Assembly: GCA_964483245.1 (NCBI GenBank)
Contig: CAZABP010000005.1
Location: 62,001-126,000, forward strand
DNA from: CAZABP01 sp964483245
GTDB taxonomy: Bacteria > Planctomycetota > UBA1135 > UBA2386
Direction of reading: 5' to 3'
DNA: 64,000 bases
Position 1 is the stretch's first letter, and every line of letters starts with the position of its first letter. The notes beneath the pieces are model-generated. The model did no database searches and was not told the origin of the DNA. It saw only the letters and a program-made list of their open reading frames with translations. The translations under genes were made by a program, and so were the position numbers. This document shows, one piece after another, positions 53,006 through 60,437 of this stretch.

Positions 53006-53718
53006 GCGAGTCGGGGCCGGCGTCTGCGATCCCGGCCGCGCGGTGGCCGGAGTCCTGGTCCCGGCCGCCGGCCGGGCGGGTGCTCTGCTTCGCGCCGCAT
53101 CCGGACGATGAAGTCGCCGGCCCGGGTGGGGCGCTCGCGCTGCATCGGCTGGCCGGCGACCCGGTCCGCGTCGTCGTCGCGACCGACGGCAGGGCCGGGG
53201 ATCCGGAGCAGCGGTTTCCGCCGGCGGACTATGCCCAGCTGCGCGCCGCCGAGTCGGCACAGGCACTGGCGCTGCTCGGCGTCGACGAGCTGCGCTGCTG
53301 GGGCTTCCCCGACAGCGCCGTCGTGACCGAGCAGGACCTCGACGAGGTCGGCCGGCGCGCCGCGCAGGAGGTCGCCGAGTTCGCGGCCGAAGTCGTCTAC
53401 GTGCCGTGGGTCGGGGAGCTGCACGGCGACCACGTCGCGCTGCACGTCGGGGTCCTGCGCGGACTGCGCGCGGCTGGATTCACCGGCACGCTGCTCGGCT
53501 ATGAGATCTGGAGCGCGATGCTGCCGGACGTGCTGCTCGACATCACGCCGGTCGCCGAACAGAAGTGGCGCGCGCTCGGCTGCTACGCGACGCAGCTCGC
53601 GTACTTCGATCTGGTCGATCCGATCCGCGGGCTGAACCGCCATCGTGCGCTGCTCGGCGCGCGCGGCCCGCGGTATGCCGAAGCGTTCCTCCGGCTCGCA
53701 ACCGGCCGCCGCGCGTGA
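53002..53718 (+). CDS. PIG-L/LmbE-family deacetylase
   Basis: A zinc-dependent N-deacetylase of the PIG-L/LmbE family, which removes acetyl groups from sugar amides. The metal motif is FAPHPDDEVAGPGG, with the third His ligand in GELHGDHVALH. The frame has no ATG or TTG near its N-terminus. The CTG at 53002 overlaps the GNAT stop (CTGA) and keeps the family-like WSRPPAGRVLCF lead-in; a GTG at 53080 would start right at the first strand and is the alternative. It overlaps rlmI by GTGA. Confidence 0.8.
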   Translation: MSESGPASAIPAARWPESWSRPPAGRVLCFAPHPDDEVAGPGGALALHRLAGDPVRVVVATDGRAGDPEQRFPPADYAQLRAAESAQALALLGVDELRCWGFPDSAVVTEQDLDEVGRRAAQEVAEFAAEVVYVPWVGELHGDHVALHVGVLRGLRAAGFTGTLLGYEIWSAMLPDVLLDITPVAEQKWRALGCYATQLAYFDLVDPIRGLNRHRALLGARGPRYAEAFLRLATGRRA

Positions 53719-54890
53719 CCGTCCTGCAGCTGACCGCCCCGGCGAGCAAGCTCGCGCGCAAGGGCAGGCAGTGGTTCTACGCCGACGAACTGATCGGTCC
53801 GGCGCCAGCCGACCCGGCGCTCGTGCGACTGCTCGACGCGCAGGAGCGGGACCTGGGGTTGGCGTTCTACTCGCCGCAGTCGCAGTTGCGCGTGCGCCGT
53901 TGTGGGCCGTGGCCGGATCCGCCGCAGGTGCCGGCGGCGACCGAGCTGCTGCCGGCGCGGCTCGCGGCCGCGGTCGATGCCCGCGCCGGATCTGCCGCTC
54001 CGGACGGGGGCGTCCGCCTCGTCCATGGCGATGCCGACTGGCTGCCGGGTCTCGTCGTCGACCGCTATCGCGACTGTCTCGTCCTGCAGTCGACGTCCGC
54101 CGTCATCGAAGCGCAGCTCGACGTCGTCGTGCCGTGGCTCGTCGAACGGTTCGCGCCGCGCACGGTGCTCGCCCGCAACGACCTCGCCGTACGCAAGCTC
54201 GAGGGACTGCCGGAGGAGGTCCTGCTGCTGCACGGACGGCGGGTGGAGGAGGTCGAGATCGTCGAACGGGGGGTGCGGCACCCGGTCGCGCTGTGGAGCG
54301 GACACAAGACGGGGTTCTACCTCGACCAGGCGCCGGCCCGTGCGCGCGTGCACGAGCTCGCGGCCGGACGCAGCCTGCTGGACCTGTTCAGCTATCAGGG
54401 GGCGTTCTCGCTGGCGGCGCTGCATGGCGGTGCGCGGTCCGCGCTGGCGATCGACGCCGACGAGGAGGCGCTGGGTCGGGCCGCCGCGGCGGCACAGGCG
54501 CAGGGGTTGAGCGGGCTGGAGACGCGGCAGGCGAACGTGTTCCACGCGCTGCGCGAGCTGCGCCAGCAGCAGCGGACGTTCGATCTCGTCGTGCTCGATC
54601 CGCCGGCGTTCTGCAAGAGCCGGCGCGAGCTGCAGGACGGCATGCGCGGCTACCGCGAGGTCAACCGCCAGGCGATGCGCCTGCTGGCGCCAGGGGGTTG
54701 GCTCGTGACCTGCTCCTGCAGCCACCATCTGGCAGCGCCGATGTTCGAGGATCTGCTGCGCCAGGCCGGGGCGGGTCTGCCGTTCCGGTTGCTGCTGCGC
54801 GGGCGGCTGCAGGCCGGACCGGATCATCCGGTTTGGCTCGACGTGCCGGAGTCGGAATACTTGAAGGTCCGCCTGCTGCAGCGCAGTTGA
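53715..54890 (+). CDS. rlmI: RlmI-like 23S rRNA (cytosine-C5)-methyltransferase
   Basis: A 391-residue SAM enzyme of the RlmI group, which methylates C1962 of 23S rRNA. An N-terminal PUA-like domain (KLARKGRQWFYADEL) is followed by a central beta region (DWLPGLVVDRYRDCLVLQ), and the methyltransferase core has GHKTGFYLDQAPARARV, LLDLFSYQGAFSLAAL, and the catalytic VLDPPAFCKSRREL; SCSCSHHLAAPMF supplies the Cys of the late motif. The start is GTG overlapping the deacetylase stop. Orthology to E. coli RlmI is likely but not proven. Confidence 0.85.
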   Translation: MTVLQLTAPASKLARKGRQWFYADELIGPAPADPALVRLLDAQERDLGLAFYSPQSQLRVRRCGPWPDPPQVPAATELLPARLAAAVDARAGSAAPDGGVRLVHGDADWLPGLVVDRYRDCLVLQSTSAVIEAQLDVVVPWLVERFAPRTVLARNDLAVRKLEGLPEEVLLLHGRRVEEVEIVERGVRHPVALWSGHKTGFYLDQAPARARVHELAAGRSLLDLFSYQGAFSLAALHGGARSALAIDADEEALGRAAAAAQAQGLSGLETRQANVFHALRELRQQQRTFDLVVLDPPAFCKSRRELQDGMRGYREVNRQAMRLLAPGGWLVTCSCSHHLAAPMFEDLLRQAGAGLPFRLLLRGRLQAGPDHPVWLDVPESEYLKVRLLQRS

Positions 54891-54917
54891 CTGCAGTGGA
54901 ACCGGATCCCGACGCAG

Positions 54918-55130
54918 ATGGATGCTCCCGTGACGATCGAGCTGAACGGCGAACCGAAGTCGGTGCCGCGCGGGACCACGGTCGCCGCGCTGTTGGCGCA
55001 GCTCGGCCTCGAAGGGCGGCAGGTCGCCGTCGAGCGCAACCGCGAGCTGGTGCGCAAGGAGTCGTTCGCCGCGACCGAGCTGCAGCCGCAGGATCAGCTC
55101 GAGATCGTGTCGTTCGTCGGGGGGGGTTGA
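54918..55130 (+). CDS. thiS: Sulfur carrier protein ThiS
   Basis: A 70-residue ubiquitin-fold carrier that delivers sulfur for the thiazole ring of thiamine. It has ITIELNG-like start (VTIELNGEPKSVPRGTTVAAL), VAVERNRELVRK and the end EIVSFVGGG, with the diglycine that becomes a thiocarboxylate. Followed after 4 bases by thiG, its partner. The adenylating enzyme ThiF and the glycine oxidase or ThiH are not in the window. Confidence 0.93.
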   Translation: MDAPVTIELNGEPKSVPRGTTVAALLAQLGLEGRQVAVERNRELVRKESFAATELQPQDQLEIVSFVGGG

Positions 55131-55134
55131 GCCG

Positions 55135-55980
55135 ATGAGCGGAGCCACACCGAGCGCGCGCGCCGAGCGCTTCAGCAAGCCGGCCGATGGCCCGCTGGTG
55201 ATCGGCGCGCATCGGTTCCAGTCGCGGCTGTTCGTCGGCACCGGCAAGTATGCCGACCTGGAGGTCATGCGGCGTGCGCTCGAAGCGTCCGGGACGCAGT
55301 GCGTCACGGTCGCCGTGCGGCGGATCCAGCTCGGCGTTCCTGCCGGCAGGACCCTGCTCGACTACCTCGACCGCCAGAAGTACGTGCTGCTGCCCAATAC
55401 GGCTGGTTGCTACACCGCCGAGGACGCAGTGCGGACCGCGCGGCTGGGGCGCGAGGCCGGCATGTCGGACCTGGTCAAGCTCGAGGTGCTCGGCGATCCG
55501 GAGACGCTGCTGCCGGATCCGGTCGGGACGCTGCAGGCTGCGCGCACGCTGGTCGCCGATGGGTTCACCGTGCTGTGCTACACCAGCGACGATCCGGTCG
55601 TCGCGCGCCAGCTCGAAGATGCCGGGGTCGCCGCCGTGATGCCGGCTGGCGCGCCGATCGGCTCCGGGCAGGGGATCCTGAACCCCAATCACATCCGGAT
55701 CATTCTCGAGCGCGCGCGCGTGCCGGTCCTGGTCGACGCCGGCGTCGGCACCGCGTCCGACGTCGCCGTCGCGATGGAGCTCGGCAGCGATGGCGTGCTG
55801 CTCAACACCGGGATCGCGCTCGCGCGCGATCCGGTGCGGATGGCGCGCGCGATGAAGCTCGCCTGCGAGGCGGGGCGCGATGCGTTCCTGGCCGGGCGGA
55901 TGCCGAAGCGGCTGTACGCCTCGGCGTCCTCCCCGAGCAGCGGCTTGATCGAACCAGCAGGCGGGATCGCGGGTGAGTGA
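55135..55980 (+). CDS. thiG: Thiazole synthase ThiG
   Basis: A 281-residue TIM-barrel enzyme that joins deoxyxylulose phosphate, dehydroglycine and ThiS-bound sulfur to form the thiazole phosphate of thiamine. Motifs: SRLFVGTGKYAD, CVTVAVRRIQLG, LLPNTAGCYTAEDAVRTARL, VKLEVLGDPETLLPD and PVLVDAGVGTASDVAVAMELG. The first ~20 residues are an unconserved extension. It overlaps the next gene by 8 bases. Confidence 0.94.
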   Translation: MSGATPSARAERFSKPADGPLVIGAHRFQSRLFVGTGKYADLEVMRRALEASGTQCVTVAVRRIQLGVPAGRTLLDYLDRQKYVLLPNTAGCYTAEDAVRTARLGREAGMSDLVKLEVLGDPETLLPDPVGTLQAARTLVADGFTVLCYTSDDPVVARQLEDAGVAAVMPAGAPIGSGQGILNPNHIRIILERARVPVLVDAGVGTASDVAVAMELGSDGVLLNTGIALARDPVRMARAMKLACEAGRDAFLAGRMPKRLYASASSPSSGLIEPAGGIAGE

Positions 55981-56668
55981 CGGCGATCGGGTCGCGCTCG
56001 CGCGCGAGCGTGGCTTCCGTCTCGTGTTGGCCGGGATGGCGTTCCTGCTGTTCGTCGTCAGCGCGCAAGCCGCGCTGATGCTGATCGGCAGTGAGAGCCT
56101 GCCGGCGCAGCTGCTGGCGACCGGCGTCGGCTGGGTGTGCCTGATCGGGCTGCGCGTGGTCCTGTCCGACGGCTCGGCGCCAGGCCGGTGGCGGGATGCG
56201 CGGACGGCGCTGCTCGGTTATCCGATCTTCCTGCTGCTGTTCGTGCCGTTGCTGGCTGCGTATGCCTGGACGCTGCAGGAGCTCGGTGTGACGTTTCCGC
56301 CGCAGGACGTGTTGCAGCTCGCCGTGCAACCGGAGCTGCCGGTGACGACGCGTGTGCTCGTGCTGGCATCGATCTGCATCGTCGGCCCGCTGGGCGAAGA
56401 GGTGTTGTTCCGCGGCTACGTGCAGAGCGCGCTGCGCGGCCTGCTCGGGCCTGCGGGTGGATTGCTGCTGACGTCGGTTCTGTTCGGCCTCGTGCACGGC
56501 CTCGTGTATGCCGTGCCGACCGGGTTGATCGGGCTGTGGCTCGGTTGGCTGCGGGAGCGCAGCGGCGGACTGCTGGCGCCGTTCGTCGCGCATGCGCTGC
56601 ACAACAGCGTCACGGTCGCCGTGGTACTGTGCTGGCCGTCGTTGTTGGAGCTGATGTACGACCGATGA
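55973..56668 (+). CDS. CPBP-family intramembrane metalloprotease
   Basis: A 231-residue membrane protein with about six helices and the three CPBP (type II CAAX prenyl endopeptidase-like) motifs: GEEVLFRGYVQSAL, LFGLVHGL and APFVAHALHNS. These give the Glu-Glu, Arg, His and Asn residues of the active site. Bacterial members process or chaperone membrane proteins; the substrate is unknown. Start is GTG inside the end of thiG; the end overlaps the next gene by ATGA. Confidence 0.88.
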   Translation: MSDGDRVALARERGFRLVLAGMAFLLFVVSAQAALMLIGSESLPAQLLATGVGWVCLIGLRVVLSDGSAPGRWRDARTALLGYPIFLLLFVPLLAAYAWTLQELGVTFPPQDVLQLAVQPELPVTTRVLVLASICIVGPLGEEVLFRGYVQSALRGLLGPAGGLLLTSVLFGLVHGLVYAVPTGLIGLWLGWLRERSGGLLAPFVAHALHNSVTVAVVLCWPSLLELMYDR

Positions 56669-57201
56669 AATCGAGCGAGCGCGAATTCCTCGTCACCCCG
56701 GACATGGCTGGACGCTTCGTGCGCCGCGGCCGTGCGCTGATCGCCGACAACGCGGTCGTGATCGGTGACGTCGAACTCGGCGTCGACGCCAACATCTGGT
56801 TCGGCGTGACGATCCGCGGCGACGACGCACCGATCCGGATCGGGGACGGCACCAACATCCAGGACAACAGCGTCGTGCACGTCGATCCGGGTGTCACGCA
56901 TCGGATCGGCCGCAACGTGACCGTCGGTCATGGGGCCATCCTGCACGGCGCCGAGATCGGCGATCACTGCTTGATCGGGATGGGCGCGATCCTGCTCGGC
57001 GGGTCGCGGATCGGCGAGTTCTCGATCATCGGCGCTGGCGCGTTGGTCCCGGAAGGGATGGTCGTGCCGCCGCGGTCGCTGGTCGTCGGCCTGCCGGGGC
57101 GCGTGCGCCGCGAGATCACGCCAGACGAGGAAGCCGACCTGCGCTGGCGTCCAGGACACTATGTGCTGCGCGCGCAGTCGTATCTCGCCGTGAGCCGTTG
57201 A
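56665..57201 (+). CDS. Gamma-carbonic anhydrase-like hexapeptide-repeat protein
   Basis: A 178-residue left-handed beta-helix protein. Hexapeptide repeats run from ALIADNAVVIGDVELG to IIGAGALVPEG. The metal-ligand histidines of gamma-class carbonic anhydrases appear in NSVVHVDPG and VGHGAILHGAEIG. Relatives include the YrdA/PaaY group, whose activity is sometimes very low. The C-terminal helix (DEEADLRWRPGHYVLRAQSYL) closes the trimer. Overlaps the protease gene by ATGA. Confidence 0.87.
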   Translation: MKSSEREFLVTPDMAGRFVRRGRALIADNAVVIGDVELGVDANIWFGVTIRGDDAPIRIGDGTNIQDNSVVHVDPGVTHRIGRNVTVGHGAILHGAEIGDHCLIGMGAILLGGSRIGEFSIIGAGALVPEGMVVPPRSLVVGLPGRVRREITPDEEADLRWRPGHYVLRAQSYLAVSR

Positions 57202-57218
57202 GTCGAAAGGTCACCACG

Positions 57219-57776
57219 ATGATGTCCCTGCGGTTGTCCGTCCTGCTGTCGTTGGCGTTCAGTGCCTGTTCGTCGCTCCAGGTCACGAGCGATTACGACC
57301 CAGAGGTCGACTTCAGCCGCGGGTTCGAGCGCTACGCGTGGCGCCCGGCCGAGGAGATGCGTAGCAACGGGGTCACCGACGAGCTGACCGACAAGCTGTT
57401 GCGGGACGCGATCGATGCCGAGATGGCGGCGCGCGGGTTCCAGAAGGTGACCGGGCAGCCGGAGTTCCTGATCGGTTACCACGCAGCCGTCGATCAGGAG
57501 ATCGGCTTCCGGCCGACGTCGACGACCGGATTCGTGGTCGGCCCGCATTGGACCTACGGGTCGACGATGTACTACGGGACCTCCGAGCAGCCGTACGTCT
57601 ATGAGAAGGGGACGCTGATCCTGGATTTCCTGAAGGACGGCGGGAAGCGGCTGGTGTGGCGCGGGATCGCGTCTGCGCGCGTCGATCGCACGGCGAGTCG
57701 CGAGGAACGGATGGAGCGTGCACGCGAGGCGGCCGCCGAGATGCTCGCGCAGTTTCCACCGGAGCAGGACCGGTAG
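57219..57776 (+). CDS. DUF4136-like lipoprotein
   Basis: A 185-residue lipoprotein. The lipobox is LAFSAC; the mature part starts SSLQVTSDYDPEVDFSRGFERYAW, the pattern of DUF4136 proteins, and continues with a GTLILDFLKDGGKRLVWRG strand pair that is also typical. An AAAGG ribosome site lies just upstream of two adjacent ATG codons at 57219 and 57222. Such proteins are outer- or inner-membrane lipoproteins of unknown role. Confidence 0.8.
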   Translation: MMSLRLSVLLSLAFSACSSLQVTSDYDPEVDFSRGFERYAWRPAEEMRSNGVTDELTDKLLRDAIDAEMAARGFQKVTGQPEFLIGYHAAVDQEIGFRPTSTTGFVVGPHWTYGSTMYYGTSEQPYVYEKGTLILDFLKDGGKRLVWRGIASARVDRTASREERMERAREAAAEMLAQFPPEQDR

Positions 57777-58136
57777 CGGTAGCGGCGCGCGGCGGGCAAC
57801 GGCCAGCGGGGCGGCGGGGCGGCGGGGCGGCGCAGTGCTGGCTGCGTATCGCGAGGATGCTGCACTCCATGCCTGTGGATGGGCTCCCGGAACGACTCGC
57901 GCCGCGGTTCAGTCCCGACGCGCTGGGCTTGCAGCGGCGCTGCGACCTGGCGCCTGGCAGCGTCCCGAGGATCAACAGCCAGTTGGAACAGCATCCTGTG
58001 ACGAAGCGCCGGCCGAAGTCGTCGATTTTCCGTCGTGCAGCGACCGCACAGTTGCGGTGTCATCGGTGCTCCGACGCCCCGGCACGGCCTGTGCTAGGTT
58101 TCGGTCGGCCCTCTCTCTCACGACCGGGTGATCCCG
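57777..58136. other. Non-coding gap with GC octamer repeat and promoter-like motif
   Basis: This 360-base gap holds no convincing gene. At 57806-57832 the octamer GCGGGGCG is repeated 3.4 times. At 58088-58096 CCTGTGCTA, followed by GGTT, gives a TAGGTT -10-like box 36 bases before the ATG at 58137. The same nonamer is found at 43530. Confidence 0.6.
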
Positions 58137-60326
58137 ATGCGCAGCCTCCCCCTCGTCTCGATCGTCGCCGTCTCCCTGCTCGCCGCCTGTTCGAGCAGCA
58201 AGAGTGGTTCTTCGCTGCAGATCCTGAACGCCGTGCTGTTCGACACCCGGACCGAGGTCGTCGTTGGTGGCGGGAGCTCGCCGGATGCCGTGCTCGTCGA
58301 CCTGGACCTGGATGGGCGCCTCGACCTGGCGATCGCGACCCATGCCGGCGCCGTCGAGCTGCAGTTCGGGCGCGGTGACGGGACGTTCGGCAACCCGCGC
58401 ACGGTCGACGTCGTCGGCCGCCTGGTCTCGATCGCGTGTGGCGACCTGGATCGTGACGGCGATCCGGACCTCGTCGTGCTGCGCGGGGACGCGCTGCAGG
58501 CAACCGTGTTGCGCAACGATGGCGGTGGCACCTTCACGCGCGGTGCCGACCTCACGGTCCCGGAGAACGCGATCGAGGTGTTGATCGATGATCTGACCGC
58601 CGATGGCGATGCCGACCTCGTGATCGCCGCGCTCGGCTCGCCGCAGCTCGCGCTGTTCCAAGGACAGGGCAACGGCTCGTTCTCGCCGGCGACCGCCCTG
58701 CCGCTGCCGGACGGCGCTTCCGGTCTCGCGAGTGCGACCGGCGAAGTGACCGGAGACGGCTGGCGCGACCTGATCGTGACCGACGCGTCGAACGACCGTG
58801 TGCTCGTGTACCCCGGCCAGAGCAGCGGCACGCTCGGCAGTCCGATCGCATATCCGGTCGGCGATGCGCCGGTCGCCGCGTCGGTAGGGGATCTCAACGG
58901 CGACGGCAAGGTCGACATCGCAGTCAGCAACCTCGGCGATGCGTCGTTGTCGTTGCTGCTGCAGGAGCAGGGTGGATTCCGGATCGAGCGGTTGGCGCTC
59001 GACGGCGCGCCCGGCCGCACGCTCGTCGGGGATGTGACTGGTGATCAGATTGCGGACATCGCGGTCTGCCGGCTCGATCAGCTGGCCGTCAGCGTGCTCG
59101 CGGGCCTGGGCGGCGGCCGCTATGCCGAGCCGGCGCAGCTCGGCTCCGGGGGCACGCCGACGCGTGTGTTGAGCGGCGACGTCGACGGCGACCAGCATGC
59201 GGATCTGGTCGCGACCGGCGGCGGGTTCGCGCGGCTCAGTCTGTGGCGCGCCGGGACCCCGCCCGGCCTGCGCGGCGCGGTCGATCACCCAGCGGGAATC
59301 GCCTCGCCTGCATTCGTCGTCGCGGCCGACTTCGATGGCGATGGGCGCAGCGAAGTCGCAGCCGGGGGTGCCGAGGGAACGGTCATCAGTTTCTTGCGCA
59401 TCGAGCTGGATGCGAAGCCGTTCGCACGCTCGCAGGTGCTGCTGAGTGTCGATGTCGGCAGGCCGGTGTTCAACCTGACGCGAGGTGACTTCGACCGTGA
59501 TGGGCGCATCGACATCGCCGTCTCGGCGGTCGGTGGCGTGCGGATCCTCGCCAACACGAGCACGCCGGGGCGTCTCGCGTTCGACCTCGTCCCGCCGAAC
59601 GGATCCGGCGTGTTGGTGCCGGCCGTCGGTCCGTTCGAAGTCGTCGCTGCCGATCTGGATCTTGATGGCGACGACGACTTCGTCATCGCCGACGCCGGGG
59701 CCGGCAACGTGCTCGTGCTGCGCGCGCTACCAGGACGGTTCGAGTACGCCGCGACTGCGTTGAAGATCGCCGTCGACGGGATGCCGGGCGGACTCGCGAT
59801 CGCCGACTTCACCGGCGATGGCTATCCGGACATCGCCGTCAGCCGCCACCTCGCGGGCCGGATCTCGATCCTGCGCAATGACGGCGCCGCGGGCTTCATC
59901 GCGCACTCCGAGGTCCTCAGTGGCGCCGGACCGATCTACCTGCGCACTGCCGACTTCGACGAGGACGGCCGCGACGACCTCGTAGTCAGCAACGTCAATG
60001 CCGACGAAGTGCGCGTGCTGTTGTCGTCCGGCTACGGGTTCCGTCCGCTGCGGATCGCCGCCGGCGAGCGCCCGACCGCGCTGCTGACGCGCGATCTGAA
60101 CCGGGACGGCAATGCCGACATCCTGGTCGCGTCGCTGCGCGGCGCGGACTTCCGGATCCTGCTCGGTGACGGGAACGGCGGCTTCCCGCGCATGCTGCCG
60201 TTCGCCGGTAGCTATCGCGCCGTCTCGGCGGATCTAGCTGACGTGAACGGCAATGGTCTGCTGGATCTGCTGCTCGGGTCGCTCGAGACGAATCGGGTCA
60301 GCGCGTACCGTAACGTCAGCCGCTGA
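58137..60326 (+). CDS. FG-GAP/VCBS-repeat lipoprotein 1
   Basis: A 729-residue lipoprotein. Signal peptide RSLPLVSIVAVSLLAAC with lipobox LLAAC, then a Ser/Lys/Gly linker. The rest is a chain of about thirteen FG-GAP/VCBS repeats with calcium-loop cores such as DLDLDGRLDLAIA, DLNGDGKVDIAVS and DFTGDGYPDIAVS, expected to form two seven-blade beta-propellers. A GTG three codons upstream could extend the start. No in-frame TGA is present, in contrast with the FG-GAP protein at 2630. It is paralogous to the next gene. Likely surface-anchored; ligand unknown. Confidence 0.85.
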   Translation: MRSLPLVSIVAVSLLAACSSSKSGSSLQILNAVLFDTRTEVVVGGGSSPDAVLVDLDLDGRLDLAIATHAGAVELQFGRGDGTFGNPRTVDVVGRLVSIACGDLDRDGDPDLVVLRGDALQATVLRNDGGGTFTRGADLTVPENAIEVLIDDLTADGDADLVIAALGSPQLALFQGQGNGSFSPATALPLPDGASGLASATGEVTGDGWRDLIVTDASNDRVLVYPGQSSGTLGSPIAYPVGDAPVAASVGDLNGDGKVDIAVSNLGDASLSLLLQEQGGFRIERLALDGAPGRTLVGDVTGDQIADIAVCRLDQLAVSVLAGLGGGRYAEPAQLGSGGTPTRVLSGDVDGDQHADLVATGGGFARLSLWRAGTPPGLRGAVDHPAGIASPAFVVAADFDGDGRSEVAAGGAEGTVISFLRIELDAKPFARSQVLLSVDVGRPVFNLTRGDFDRDGRIDIAVSAVGGVRILANTSTPGRLAFDLVPPNGSGVLVPAVGPFEVVAADLDLDGDDDFVIADAGAGNVLVLRALPGRFEYAATALKIAVDGMPGGLAIADFTGDGYPDIAVSRHLAGRISILRNDGAAGFIAHSEVLSGAGPIYLRTADFDEDGRDDLVVSNVNADEVRVLLSSGYGFRPLRIAAGERPTALLTRDLNRDGNADILVASLRGADFRILLGDGNGGFPRMLPFAGSYRAVSADLADVNGNGLLDLLLGSLETNRVSAYRNVSR

Positions 60327-60377
60327 TCACGCCGCGCACGCGCGCGGCGGTGGTCCCGCCGATCTCCTGCCACGCAA

Positions 60378-60406
60378 CTGCAATTGCAGCGAAGCGGGCT
60401 TCGTTG
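60378..60406. promoter_or_regulatory. Perfect 12-base palindrome and adjoining hairpin before lipoprotein 2
   Basis: CTGCAATTGCAG (60378-60389) is a perfect palindrome. It overlaps a stem of CAGCGAAGC (60387-60395) with GCTTCGTTG (60398-60406). They sit 32-60 bases before the start at 60438 and could be an operator or a leader structure. Confidence 0.35.
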
Positions 60407-60437
60407 TTGCCGCTGATTCGACCCTTAGGAGGCAATC

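Noticed and set aside
57599..58063. Minus-strand 154-residue frame in the 57.8-58.1 kb gap
   Set aside because: It has no ribosome site, signal or domain and partly overlaps the lipoprotein gene.
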